A stretch of 64,000 nucleotides of DNA from DATAGF01 sp963835685 (GTDB lineage: Bacteria; Actinomycetota; Thermoleophilia; Miltoncostaeales; Miltoncostaeaceae). The stretch is taken from NCBI GenBank assembly GCA_963835685.1, contig CAWIGI010000010.1:248001-312000 (forward strand), written 5' to 3'. Positions 26,510 to 34,937 of the stretch are shown here, in pieces. The notes beneath the pieces are model-generated. The model saw only the letters and a program-made list of their open reading frames with translations. It searched no databases and was not told where the DNA came from. How positions within the stretch are numbered: the stretch's first letter is position 1; every line of letters begins with the position of its first letter. Position numbers and translations under genes: made by a program.

Positions 26510-26935
26510 TCACGGGCCGTTTGTCAAGGAATTGTTAAGGGCGCCCGCCGGGGCGATGAAGAGGTCGGGCCCCCGGAGGACGGAGACCAGGAACGGCGGC
26601 GCGGCGTTCACCCGCAGGAAGGCCGCCACGCCGAGCAGCCGGTCGGCGAGACCGGCGGTGGCCGCCCCGGCCACCCGGACGCGTAGCTCGGCGACCGGCG
26701 AGGGCCAGTCGGCGCCCGCGAGCCAGCCCTCGACCCGCGCGATCGCGTCGGCATCGACGCCCTCGATCTGGACCCCGGCGGCGAACCGCGCGCCGGTCCC
26801 GAAGAGCGCGGCCCCGGCCTCGACCGCCAGGACGACCTCCAGCGGGCTCCCGGCGGCCGCGACCCCGGCGGCGCTGCCGTTGCCGGGCTCGAGGCAGCGG
26901 AGTCCGGTGATCCTGGCGTCTTGTGGCGCGAGCAT
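26510..26935 (-). CDS. hypothetical protein, paralogue of the next gene
   Basis: The 141-residue protein has no signal peptide. Its C-terminal half shares an ordered pattern with the neighbour at 27014-27397: ADWPSP against ANWPAP, AGAATAGLADR against PGGATAGRQGD, and NAAPPF in both. The two therefore derive from one duplication. The fold looks beta-rich. I do not recognise the family. It lies downstream of the paralogue on the same strand, separated by a strong hairpin. Confidence 0.6.
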   Translation of the reverse strand: MLAPQDARITGLRCLEPGNGSAAGVAAAGSPLEVVLAVEAGAALFGTGARFAAGVQIEGVDADAIARVEGWLAGADWPSPVAELRVRVAGAATAGLADRLLGVAAFLRVNAAPPFLVSVLRGPDLFIAPAGALNNSLTNGP

Positions 26936-26960
26936 CGATCCCTCCGGCCCCGGACGGCGG

Positions 26961-26989
26961 CCGGCCCGCCCCGTGGTGGGGCGGGCCGG
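26961..26989. terminator. perfect 12-bp hairpin between the paralogues
   Basis: An inverted repeat (26961-26972 with 26978-26989) with a 5-base loop lies just after the stop of the upstream paralogue at 27014. It is GC-only and has no T-run. It probably attenuates or ends transcription between the two genes, or protects the 3' end. Confidence 0.5.
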
Positions 26990-27013
26990 GCCGGCCGGGC
27001 GTCGCCGCGGGGG

Positions 27014-27397
27014 CTACGGGGTGACGAGCAGCCTGTCGCCGACGGCGTGCGAGGCGTCGAAGGGCGGAGCCGCGTTGTTGATGACGCGGGCCTGGGGCTC
27101 CAGGATGTCGCCCTGGCGGCCGGCGGTCGCGCCGCCGGGCACCGTGAACGTGAAGGTCCGCAGGCCGGGGGCGGGCCAGTTGGCGTCGCCGTAGTTCCCG
27201 GTGATGTCCTGCGAGTTGAGCAGTGACGGGTTGGTGGTGTCCGTCATGGTCATCCGCACGCGGTAGGCGCCACCGGTCGCGTGGAGCGTGCTCCCGGCCT
27301 CGGCCTCGATGGTCACGTTGAAGTTCTGTCCCTCGCGGACGTCCAGGTCGGCGGTCTCGACCGACAGGACGTTGACGTCGTTGGGAGCGATAGCCAT
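27014..27397 (-). CDS. hypothetical beta-rich protein (127 aa)
   Basis: The ATG at 27397 follows an AAAAGGAG ribosome site; the 12 codons upstream in frame were left out for that reason. The protein is acidic, without signal peptide or Cys, and reads as an Ig-like beta sandwich (VREGQNFNVTIEAEAGSTL, YRVRMTMTDT). It shares its C-terminal half with the gene at 26510-26935. Its strong ribosome site suggests high expression. The role is unknown. Confidence 0.65.
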   Translation of the reverse strand: MAIAPNDVNVLSVETADLDVREGQNFNVTIEAEAGSTLHATGGAYRVRMTMTDTTNPSLLNSQDITGNYGDANWPAPGLRTFTFTVPGGATAGRQGDILEPQARVINNAAPPFDASHAVGDRLLVTP

Positions 27398-27468
27398 CTC
27401 AGATCTCCTTTTGAGTTGGGCGGCGCGCGTCATGCGCGACGCTGTGGGAGCACGCTAGGCGCGCCCAC

Positions 27469-28356
27469 TTAGGCGGCGATTACGTGCGGATTGCGCGGCT
27501 TCCGCGCGTGCGCCAGCCGTTGTGCCAGGCCAGGCCGGCCGAGGGCCTCGTAGCGCTCGGCGAGCAGGCGCCGGACGTCGTCGCGGTGGGGCTCGGCCGC
27601 GAGGATGCGGCGGTAGGCCTCCGCGCTCGTCTCGTGGTCCCCCAGGGAGGCCAGGCAGTCCCCGAGGTGCCCCAGCACGTCGAGGTGCTCGCTCTCGACC
27701 TCGCGCCGTGCGGTGACGATCCAGTCCTCGTACGGCTCCTCCTCGAAGAGGGGCCCGCCGTAGAGGGCGTCGGCACGGCGGTAGGCGGAGACGGCCTCCG
27801 CCAGGTCGCCCGCGCGGCGGAGCCGGTCGCCCTCCCGCGCCAGCCGCACGAACTCCTCGTGGTCAACCCAGACGTCGAGGCCCGGCTCGAGCGCGTAGGC
27901 CTCGTCGCGGAAGACGACGACCGGGCAGTCGCCGTACACCGGCCGGAAGGCCCGGCGCAGGAGGGTGACGGCCACGTTGAGGCTGTTGCGGGCCGCCCGG
28001 GGCGACGAGCCGGGCCAGAAGGCCTCGAGCAGCACGTCGCGCGGGACCGGCCGGCGCCGGCGGGCGATGAGGTACTGGAAGACGAGCCGCGAGCGGCGGG
28101 GCGGGGCGATGGCCGCGCCGCCCGCGGTCAGGCGCGTGGGCCCGAGACAGCGGACCTCGAGGGTCGGTCCCTGCGCGCAGGCGCGGGACGCCGCGGCCGA
28201 CGCGCGCGCGAGCAGGCCGTTAACCCGCTCGCGCAGCCGCTCGAGGGCGCGGTCGGCGTCGCCGCCGGGCCATTCGCCCTCGACGCGCCCCAGCAGCTCC
28301 TCGCACGCGTGGCAGACCGCCGTCGCCGCGATGACCGATCCCGTGGTCCCGTTCAT
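27469..28356 (-). CDS. BTAD-type transcriptional regulator
   Basis: The 295-residue protein has a winged-helix DNA-binding part near residues 65-140 (LEVRCLGPTRLTAGG, RRPVPRDVLLEAFWPG, AARNSLNVAVTLLRRAF) followed by a bacterial transcriptional activator (TPR) domain. This is the core of SARP/AfsR-like regulators without the ATPase part. A short Cys-containing N-terminal extension (VCHACEELLG) is unusual. It stands at the head of the minus-strand cluster of small exported and beta-rich proteins, which it may control. Confidence 0.85.
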   Translation of the reverse strand: MNGTTGSVIAATAVCHACEELLGRVEGEWPGGDADRALERLRERVNGLLARASAAASRACAQGPTLEVRCLGPTRLTAGGAAIAPPRRSRLVFQYLIARRRRPVPRDVLLEAFWPGSSPRAARNSLNVAVTLLRRAFRPVYGDCPVVVFRDEAYALEPGLDVWVDHEEFVRLAREGDRLRRAGDLAEAVSAYRRADALYGGPLFEEEPYEDWIVTARREVESEHLDVLGHLGDCLASLGDHETSAEAYRRILAAEPHRDDVRRLLAERYEALGRPGLAQRLAHARKPRNPHVIAA

Positions 28357-28494
28357 GCCGCGGAGCCTCCACCGCGGCCGTCACGGGCGGCTCACGGCCG
28401 GCTCACGGCCTTGATCGCGGCCGTCCTACGATGTGAATTGCAGGCAGAACGCCGGCGGAGGAATGGCCTCGCCGGCATCGAAGAGGGACCGGTC

Positions 28495-28668
28495 ATGAAG
28501 ACCCTGATCGTCGTCATCGGAACGATCGTCATCCTCGTCCTGCTCGTCTCGAGCGGCGTCCTCGGGGGGGCGATCTGCCTCAACAACGTCGGCTGCCTCG
28601 CGTCCGAGAACGGCGGGATCCAGATCGACAACCGCGAGTCCGTGACGGTCACCACCGGCAACCCGTGA
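28495..28668 (+). CDS. 57-residue membrane-anchored peptide
   Basis: The frame starts at the ATG at 28495 after AAGAGGGA. It encodes one N-terminal hydrophobic helix (TLIVVIGTIVILVLLVSSGVL), two Cys in AICLNNVGCLAS and a polar tail with GGIQIDNRESVTVTTGN. It is probably a membrane-anchored or exported small protein with a disulfide. Its stop overlaps the start of the next gene as GTGA. It is divergent from the BTAD regulator; TACGAT near 28427 could be its -10. Confidence 0.6.
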   Translation: MKTLIVVIGTIVILVLLVSSGVLGGAICLNNVGCLASENGGIQIDNRESVTVTTGNP

Positions 28669-29216
28669 ACCCGGAGCGCACCCTCCAGCCCGGCCCGTGG
28701 CTCAAGACCCCGGGGTGGCGCGGGGGGGCGTTCCTCATCGGGCTGACGGTGCTGGTGCTCTTCGTCAACTGGATCCTGGGCGACGCGTTCGACGTGGGGT
28801 GGAGTCGTGCCGCGCTGGTCGTGATCCTGGGCTTCCTCCTGAGCGTCCCGTACGGCTGGGCCTGGGCGCACGGGAGGGCGCCCCTGCCGCCCAAGCCGGC
28901 GGTCGTGGTGCCGCAGGCGGCCGTCCAGACGGGCGAGCACGGGAACACGTACGTGGTCGTCGGGCCGGACACCGGGACCCGCCGGGGCCTCGGCCGGAGG
29001 TCGCGCGACCTCGGCGCGATCGGATGGTTCTTCTACACGGTCTTCTGGCGCTGGCCGCTGCTGATCGGCGACGCCGTCCTCACGGTGGTCTGGCGCGGGA
29101 TCGCCCGGCTCCTCGGCATCAACGGCGGCCCGCGGGTGCAGGACCTGAGCCCGCGCCAGATGGGCGAGGCGGACTACCCGGACGAGCTCCCCCCGCCGGA
29201 CCGCGAGCGCTTCTAG
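28665..29216 (+). CDS. hypothetical membrane protein (183 aa)
   Basis: The product has two N-terminal membrane helices (FLIGLTVLVLFVNWIL and AALVVILGFLLSVPYGWAWA) and a soluble segment. A third hydrophobic stretch near residue 125 (IGWFFYTVFWRWPLLIGD) precedes a charged tail. No catalytic motif is visible and I do not recognise the family. The GTG start is coupled to the preceding 57-residue gene. The stop codon TAG lies directly against the second copy of the MITE-like repeat. Confidence 0.6.
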   Translation: MNPERTLQPGPWLKTPGWRGGAFLIGLTVLVLFVNWILGDAFDVGWSRAALVVILGFLLSVPYGWAWAHGRAPLPPKPAVVVPQAAVQTGEHGNTYVVVGPDTGTRRGLGRRSRDLGAIGWFFYTVFWRWPLLIGDAVLTVVWRGIARLLGINGGPRVQDLSPRQMGEADYPDELPPPDRERF

Positions 29217-29379
29217 TGGAGTGCCCGGGGACGTTGGTGGTGTTCTGGCCGCGAAAATCCCGCGGAGGGCCAAGGAAGCAGGGAGCCCGCATAGCTTGGC
29301 CTATGCGGGCGACCGATGACGCCGGATCCGCGATGATTTGCAGCCCGCCAGAACCCGGTGAACGTTTCCGGGCACTCCA
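29217..29379. repeat. MITE-like palindromic-end repeat, copy 2
   Basis: A 163-base copy of the element at 3733-3892, with the same terminal inverted repeats and central hairpin and one net 3-base length difference. It is flanked by CTAG on both sides, consistent with insertion at, or duplication of, a CTAG target. It begins the base after the TAG stop of the preceding membrane-protein gene, so it may also act as that gene's terminator. Confidence 0.82.
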
Positions 29380-29431
29380 CTAGCCGTCGGGCCCGGCACG
29401 GACGCCCGAAAGGCGTCACACTTCACGCCTG

Positions 29432-31142
29432 GTGGGACACGAGGAGAGCAGCGCGGCCCCCGAGGAGCCGATCGTCATCGAGCTCGACGGGGCGTTGCGG
29501 CACCTGCGCCTGAACGACGCGGCCCTCGCCATGGTGGGCCTCCCGGCCGAGGCCCTGATCGGCCGCACCCCGAGCGAGACCGGGCTCCCCGCCGAGGTGG
29601 TCGCGCCGCTGGAGCGCGAGCTGCGCCTGGCCCTCGGCTCGGGCGAGGAGCGCCAGCTCGAGCTCGAGATGCCGACCCCGGACGGCCTGCGCTGGCTGTT
29701 CCTGCGGCTCGTGCCCGACGGGGCCGGCGGGGTGCGGCTGCTCGGCAGCGACATCACCCTCCGCAAGCACGCGGAGCTCCGGCTCACCGGGGGCCACGCG
29801 GCGTTCCGGGCCCTGGTGGAGGACTCGCCCGACCCGGTCGCGCGGGTCGGCGCGGACCTGCGGATCGGCTTCGTCAACTCGGCCTTCGAGCGTGCGGCGG
29901 GCAGGCCGGCGGCGGCCTTCCTCGGCCGCCCGGTCGCGGACGCTCCGCTCCCGGCCGAGATGGCGGGGCGCTGGGAGGACGGCGTGCGATCCGTGTTCAA
30001 GAGGGGCGAGCGCCTGGCGGTGGACTTCCGCTTCCCCGCCGAGAGCGGCGCGCGGTGGTACAGCGCCCGCCTCCTGCCGGAGCCCGGGCCCTCCGGGGCG
30101 GCCGAGCACGTGATCAGCGCGTTCACGGACATCACGGACCGGGTGAACCAGGAGGCCGAGCAGGCGGCCCTGCGGCGGGTCGCGACCGTCGTCGCCCGCG
30201 AGGGCGACCTGGAGGAGATCGGCCGCGTGGTCGCCGAGGAGGCGACGGTCCTGCTGGAGGCATCGGGCAGCGCGGTCTACCGGTTCGAGTCGCAGGAGGT
30301 GGCGACATGCGTGGCGGCCCACCCGCCCGCGGCCGAGGGTGTCGTCGTCTCCCCCACCCTGTCGATCGGCGGCACGACCGCGACTGGCCTCGTCGCGATG
30401 ACCGGCGAGGCCGCGCGCGTCGAACGACTACCACGACCTGCCCGCCGACCCCGCCGTCGACCAGGTCCTCCAGGCCGGCCTCCGCAGCGGCATCGCCGCG
30501 CCCCTGTTGACCGGCGGCCGCGTGTGGGGCGCGCTCACGGCGGGATCGACCGAGCCGCGCGCGTTCGGGCCGGCCGAGGAGCGCCGCCTCGCGGCCTTCG
30601 CCGAGCTCGCGGCCATCGCCGTCGCCAACGCCGATGCTCGCGCCGAGCTCGCCCGCCTGGCCGAGACCGATCCCCTCACGGGCCTCGCGAACCGCCGCGC
30701 GTTCACGAAGCGGCTGAACGGCGAGGTGGAGCGCGCCCGCCGGCACGGCCACCTCCTGACCCTGGTCATCCTCGACCTCGACGAGTTCAAGGGCATCAAC
30801 GACACCCACGGCCACCAGGTGGGCGACCACGTCCTGGCGGAGGTGGGCCGGCGGCTCTGCGCCACGTCGCGCGCCGGCGAGCTGGTCGCGCGGATCGGCG
30901 GCGAGGAGTTCGCCTGGATCCTCCCCCAGGTCAACGCCGCCGGGGCGATGGCGCCGGTCGAGCGCGCCCGCGCCGACATCGCCGGCATCCGGGTGGCCGG
31001 CGTCGCGGGCATCACCTGCTCGGCGGGCGTCTGCGACCTCACGGCCGCCCGCGACGTCGACGAGCTGCAGCGCCGCGCCGACCGGGCGCTCTACAGCGCC
31101 AAGCGGGCCGGGCGCGACCGCGTGGAGGCCGCCGCCCCCTGA
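29432..31142 (+). pseudogene. PAS-PAS-GAF-GGDEF diguanylate cyclase with a frameshift
   Basis: Two PAS-type domains (about 15-240), a GAF domain and a GGDEF domain with DPLTGLANRRAF, VILDLDEFKGIND and the active-site RIGGEEFAW together make a cyclic-di-GMP synthase. The first frame runs from 29432 into the GAF domain. After GEAARV, at about 30421, it is lost and continues one base later (NDYHDLPADPAVDQ) to 31142. A single extra base in GTCGAACGACTAC explains this. No EAL domain is present, and no inhibitory RxxD site is obvious. As written, the gene cannot make an active cyclase. Confidence 0.8.
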
Positions 31143-31163
31143 CAGGCGCGTCGGGCCGGCGGA

Positions 31164-31203
31164 TTGTCGCCCCCGGCGGCCCTCCGGTACCCTCCAGCCG
31201 GTG
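31164..31203 (+). promoter_or_regulatory. leaderless promoter of the DUF4015 gene
   Basis: TTGTCG (31164-31169), an 18-base spacer and TACCCT (31188-31193) are followed 7 bases later by the GTG start at 31201. Spacing matches the promoter at 10601, so a leaderless transcript is expected. Confidence 0.5.
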
Positions 31204-32883
31204 TCCACGACCCGTCAGCGCCAGGTGGGCGATCGCGGGCGGGACGGGGCCCGTGGCGACCTCCCGCCCCTGCGCCTCGGCGGCACGACTCCCGAGCCGC
31301 GGCGGCGTCGTCGCTGGCCGCTGATGGCGGCCCTCGCCGTAGGCGCCCTCGCCTTCGGCGGACTCGTCGGGTACGCGCTGCGCGACGCCGGCGTCCAGCT
31401 CAGCACGACCGGGCCCGAGCAGAACGCGTTCCTCGGCCCGAAGGCGACCGAGGACCTCGTGTTCCGGGTCACGTCCGACCTGCCCACGCTCATGGAGACG
31501 GCCACGCTCGAGTACGACGGGGCCGACGTGCGCGACGACGCCTTCGTCGGCGACGGGGAGCTGACCTACAGGCCCCAGGGGCTCGAGGAGGGCACGCACA
31601 CCCTGCGCTTCACGATCGACCAGCCGCTCGTGCCATGGCGGGCGACGCGCAGCTGGACCTTCACGGTCAACCACACCCGCCCCGACATCGAGATCACCGG
31701 GCCGACGCGCCCGGCGGTGCGCGAGGCGCCCGTCACGATGTCGGGCCGGGTCGACGAGCCGTCAACCGTGACCGTCAACGACGCGCCGGTCAACGTCGCG
31801 GCCGACGGGAGCTTCTCGGTGACGTTCCCGGAGCCGCCCGCCGGGAGGGTCTCCGTGCGGGCGGTCAACCGGGCGGGCAACTCCAAGGGCATCCGCACGA
31901 GCATCCCGGTCATCGCCCGCGAGCCGCTCGTGCCGATCCGGGCGGTCCACATGACCGCGATCTCCTGGGAGACCGACTACCTGCGCGAGCCGGTGCTCCA
32001 GCTGCTGCGCGACAAGAAGATCAACGCCATCGAGCTCGACCTGAAGGACGAGTCCGGGATCATCGGCTACGACTCGAAGCTGCCCTTCGCCAACAAGATC
32101 GGGGCGGTCGATCCCAGCTACGTCGTCGAGGACGCCGTGCGCCAGATCCACGACCTCGGCGGCCGCGTCATCGGCCGCATCGTGGCCTTCCGCGACCCGG
32201 TCCACGCCAAGTGGGCGTGGGACCACGGCGCGCGCGACCAGGTCATCCAGACGCCCGGGGGGCGGCCCTACGCCGGGTACGGCGGGTTCACGAACTTCGC
32301 CCACCCCACGGTGCGCGACTACAACATCGACGTGGCCGAGGAGGCCGCGCGCCGGGGCGTGGACGACATCCTCTACGACTACATCCGCCGCCCGGACGGC
32401 CCGCTCGAGACCATGAGGTTCCCGGTCCTGAAGGGCGGCGCGCAGGCCTCCATCGTCTCGTTCGTGGCCGAGGCCCGCGACCGCCTCGAGCCCACCGGCG
32501 CCTTCCTCGGCGCGTCGCTGTTCGGCATCGCGGCCTTCCGGCCGGAGGAGGTCGCCCAGGACGTCACGCGCATCGCGCGCAACGTCAACTACGTCGCGCC
32601 GCTGGTGTACCCCTCCCACTGGAACCGCGGCGTCTACGGCGTCGACGAGCCCGAGAGCCAGCCGCGGGCGATCGTCGAGGAGTCGCTGGTCCACTTCAAC
32701 AAGCTCGTGAAGAACACGGGGGCGCGCGTCGTCCCCTGGCTCCAGGACTTCTCCCTCCGGGTGACGTACGGGCCCACCGAGGTCTGCGCCCAGGTCAATG
32801 GAGCCCGCGCCGAGGGCGTCTCGGAGTGGATCATGTGGGACCCGAACGTGACCTACACCAGGGCGGGCTGCCTCAGGGCGTGA
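31201..32883 (+). CDS. DUF4015 putative glycoside hydrolase, membrane-anchored
   Basis: The 560-residue protein has a basic N-terminus, one membrane helix (PLMAALAVGALAFGGLVGYAL), and two Ig/bacterial beta-sandwich domains to about residue 240. A TIM-barrel-like DUF4015 domain follows (VHMTAISWETDYLREP, NAIELDLKDESGIIGYDS, GGRVIGRIVAFRDPV, DDILYDYIRRPDG, APLVYPSHWNRGVYG, SEWIMWDPNVTYT). Family members are predicted extracellular glycosidases; acidic residues in the LDLKDESG and LYDYIRRPDG loops are likely catalytic. The substrate is unknown. Translation starts at GTG 31201 from a leaderless promoter. Confidence 0.85.
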   Translation: MSTTRQRQVGDRGRDGARGDLPPLRLGGTTPEPRRRRRWPLMAALAVGALAFGGLVGYALRDAGVQLSTTGPEQNAFLGPKATEDLVFRVTSDLPTLMETATLEYDGADVRDDAFVGDGELTYRPQGLEEGTHTLRFTIDQPLVPWRATRSWTFTVNHTRPDIEITGPTRPAVREAPVTMSGRVDEPSTVTVNDAPVNVAADGSFSVTFPEPPAGRVSVRAVNRAGNSKGIRTSIPVIAREPLVPIRAVHMTAISWETDYLREPVLQLLRDKKINAIELDLKDESGIIGYDSKLPFANKIGAVDPSYVVEDAVRQIHDLGGRVIGRIVAFRDPVHAKWAWDHGARDQVIQTPGGRPYAGYGGFTNFAHPTVRDYNIDVAEEAARRGVDDILYDYIRRPDGPLETMRFPVLKGGAQASIVSFVAEARDRLEPTGAFLGASLFGIAAFRPEEVAQDVTRIARNVNYVAPLVYPSHWNRGVYGVDEPESQPRAIVEESLVHFNKLVKNTGARVVPWLQDFSLRVTYGPTEVCAQVNGARAEGVSEWIMWDPNVTYTRAGCLRA

Positions 32884-33015
32884 GCGGCGGCACCGACGAA
32901 TCGGTCCTCACTCGTAAGCGCGCGGTAAGCGGGCGCGCTAGCGTCCCGTCTGACGGAGGGGCGTGCAGCGTTGGGGGACGCTCCGCGCCCCTCCCTCGGC
33001 TCCGGCGACCGGCGG

Positions 33016-33852
33016 CTATGCGAGCTGTGCCTGGGTGACGACGTCCACTCCCCAGAAGGGCGAGTGGCGGACCGAGAGCTCGAGGCCGGCTCCCCGCCGG
33101 TGCGCCTCACGCAACAGCCGCACGATGAGCCGCTCGTCCGCCGTCATCGGCTCGTACATCGGCACGTGGAGCCGGAGCCCCGTGTCCAGGCTCGCGACGA
33201 AGAAGGGGACGGTGTGGATGCGCGCCACCCCGATCGTCTCCGGGACCGGGAGTCCGGCGACCGGCTCGTCCGGGACGAGCTTCTGCTCCCAGGCGTAGAG
33301 GGGTCGGGTCGGGTCAACCGGCACCATGTCGCTGTCGCCGGGCGCCTCGTCGCGGCCGCGATCACCTCGGTCGATGACCGCCCACAGCTCGAAGTGCAGC
33401 GTCGGCTGGTCCGGCACGGCCGACACCTGGGCGACCGGCTCGCCCTCGCGGACGAAGTCACCCACGCCGACCCGGACCTCCGCGATGTGGTTGTAGTTGG
33501 TCAGGAAGCCCAGCCCGCGGGGGTGATGATCGACGCTGATGTTGGCCGTGTCGCCGCCGGGCTGTACCTCGACCTTCACGACCCGCCCGCTGTACGCCGC
33601 GTAGACGCAGTTCCCGGCGACCGAGGCGAGGTCAACGGCCTGGTGGATGCCCGTGGCGAAGTGGACGTCCTCCCCCGTCGGGTTCGAGGGGTCGTCGCCG
33701 GGAACGACATGGGTCGTCGCGCATTGGGGCGGAGCGGGGAGCGCCCGGCGCCGCAGGGAGTCGAAACGGCCGTTCTCGAGCCGCAGGGACAGGGGCACGT
33801 CCAGCGGTGGGACGAACAGCCAGGACTGCTCTGTCACGGGGGCGAGCGGCAT
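33016..33852 (-). CDS. M23-fold protein without signal peptide
   Basis: The 278-residue protein holds an M23/lysostaphin-like beta domain (GIHQAVDLASVAGNCVYAAY, GFLTNYNHIAEVRVG, TLHFELWAV). Compared with the usual HxxxD and HLH zinc motifs, it keeps GIHQAVD and LHFE but shows NYNH in place of YAHL. It may be a catalytic variant or a binding protein. No signal peptide or membrane helix is seen, which is unusual for the fold. GATACT near 33896 is a possible -10. It is divergent from the split LigD genes. Confidence 0.7.
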   Translation of the reverse strand: MPLAPVTEQSWLFVPPLDVPLSLRLENGRFDSLRRRALPAPPQCATTHVVPGDDPSNPTGEDVHFATGIHQAVDLASVAGNCVYAAYSGRVVKVEVQPGGDTANISVDHHPRGLGFLTNYNHIAEVRVGVGDFVREGEPVAQVSAVPDQPTLHFELWAVIDRGDRGRDEAPGDSDMVPVDPTRPLYAWEQKLVPDEPVAGLPVPETIGVARIHTVPFFVASLDTGLRLHVPMYEPMTADERLIVRLLREAHRRGAGLELSVRHSPFWGVDVVTQAQLA

Positions 33853-33950
33853 CGGGGTCCGGTCCGGGATCGGCGCTCGGAGTCCTCTTGCGTCCAGTAT
33901 CGCCGGTGAGAGAGCGTTTCGCGCGGCCGCGGCAGGGCAGGTGATGCGAG

Positions 33951-34937
33951 ATGGGACGACCGCGAGGACCGAGGGCCGCCGACCCCTTCGCCGGGCTGTC
34001 GGCGGACGAGCGTGCCCTCCTGCGGCGCGCTCCCCTGCCCGAGCGGGTCGAGCCCATGAAGGCCGTGCTCACGGAGGAGCGGTTCTCGGATCCGGCCTGG
34101 ATCTTCGAGCGCAAGCTCGACGGCATCCGCTGCGTGGCGATCCGCGACGGGCGCCGGGCGCGCCTGCTCTCGCGCAACGACCTGAGCCTGAACTCCCGCT
34201 TCCCAGAGGTCGCCGCGGCGCTCGAGGACGACGCCGGCGCCGCGGTCCTCGACGGCGAGGTCGTCGCCTTCGACGGCGCCCGGACCAGCTTCGCCCGCCT
34301 GCAGCAGCGCGGCGAGCGCGACGTCGCGGTGTTCTACTACGTCTTCGACCTCCTGCACCTCGCGGGCCGCGACACGACGGCGCTCCCGCTGAGCGCCCGC
34401 AAGCGGCTGCTCCGCGGCGCGGTGGCCTTTCAGGACCCGATCCGCCTCACCCCGCACCGGAACCGCGACGGCGAGGCGCTGTTCCGGGAGGCCTGCCGCA
34501 GGGGCTGGGAGGGCCTGATCGCCAAGCGGCGCGACGCGCCCTACACCCACGGGCGCTCCGGCGACTGGCGCAAGTTCAAGTGCTCGGCCGAGCAGGAGCT
34601 GGTGATCGGCGGCTTCACCGCGCCGCGGGGCAGCCGCACGGACCTCGGCGCGCTGCTGCTCGGCTACCACGAGGACGGCCGCCTGCGCTACGCGGGCAAG
34701 GTCGGCACGGGCTTCACGCGCGCCGTCCTGCGCGACCTGGCCGGGCGCCTGGCGCCGTTGCGGCAGGACCGCTCGCCCTTCGCCGACCAGGTGCGCGAGC
34801 GCGACGCGACCTGGGTCCGGCCGCGCCTGGTGGCCCAGGTCGGCTTCACCGAGTGGACGCGCGACGGGCGCCTGCGCCACCCGCGCTTCCTGGGGCTGCG
34901 CGACGACAAGGCGGCCGAGGAGGTGGTCAGGGAGTGA
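33951..34937 (+). CDS. ligD: LigD-type ATP-dependent DNA ligase (stand-alone ligase domain)
   Basis: The 328-residue protein has motif I IFERKLDGIRCVAI, LDGEVVAFDG, WEGLIAKRRDAPY, WRKFKCS and a C-terminal OB fold ending FLGLRDDKAAEEVV, which is the hallmark of the LigD ligase domain. It seals double-strand breaks in bacterial end joining. Here the ligase is a separate protein; the polymerase domain follows as its own gene with a 4-base GTGA overlap. No Ku gene or phosphoesterase domain is in the window. Confidence 0.9.
   Translation: MGRPRGPRAADPFAGLSADERALLRRAPLPERVEPMKAVLTEERFSDPAWIFERKLDGIRCVAIRDGRRARLLSRNDLSLNSRFPEVAAALEDDAGAAVLDGEVVAFDGARTSFARLQQRGERDVAVFYYVFDLLHLAGRDTTALPLSARKRLLRGAVAFQDPIRLTPHRNRDGEALFREACRRGWEGLIAKRRDAPYTHGRSGDWRKFKCSAEQELVIGGFTAPRGSRTDLGALLLGYHEDGRLRYAGKVGTGFTRAVLRDLAGRLAPLRQDRSPFADQVRERDATWVRPRLVAQVGFTEWTRDGRLRHPRFLGLRDDKAAEEVVRE

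Noticed and set aside
27484..28668. 394-codon plus-strand frame
   Set aside because: All but the last 57 codons are antisense to the BTAD regulator; only the small gene at 28495 is kept.
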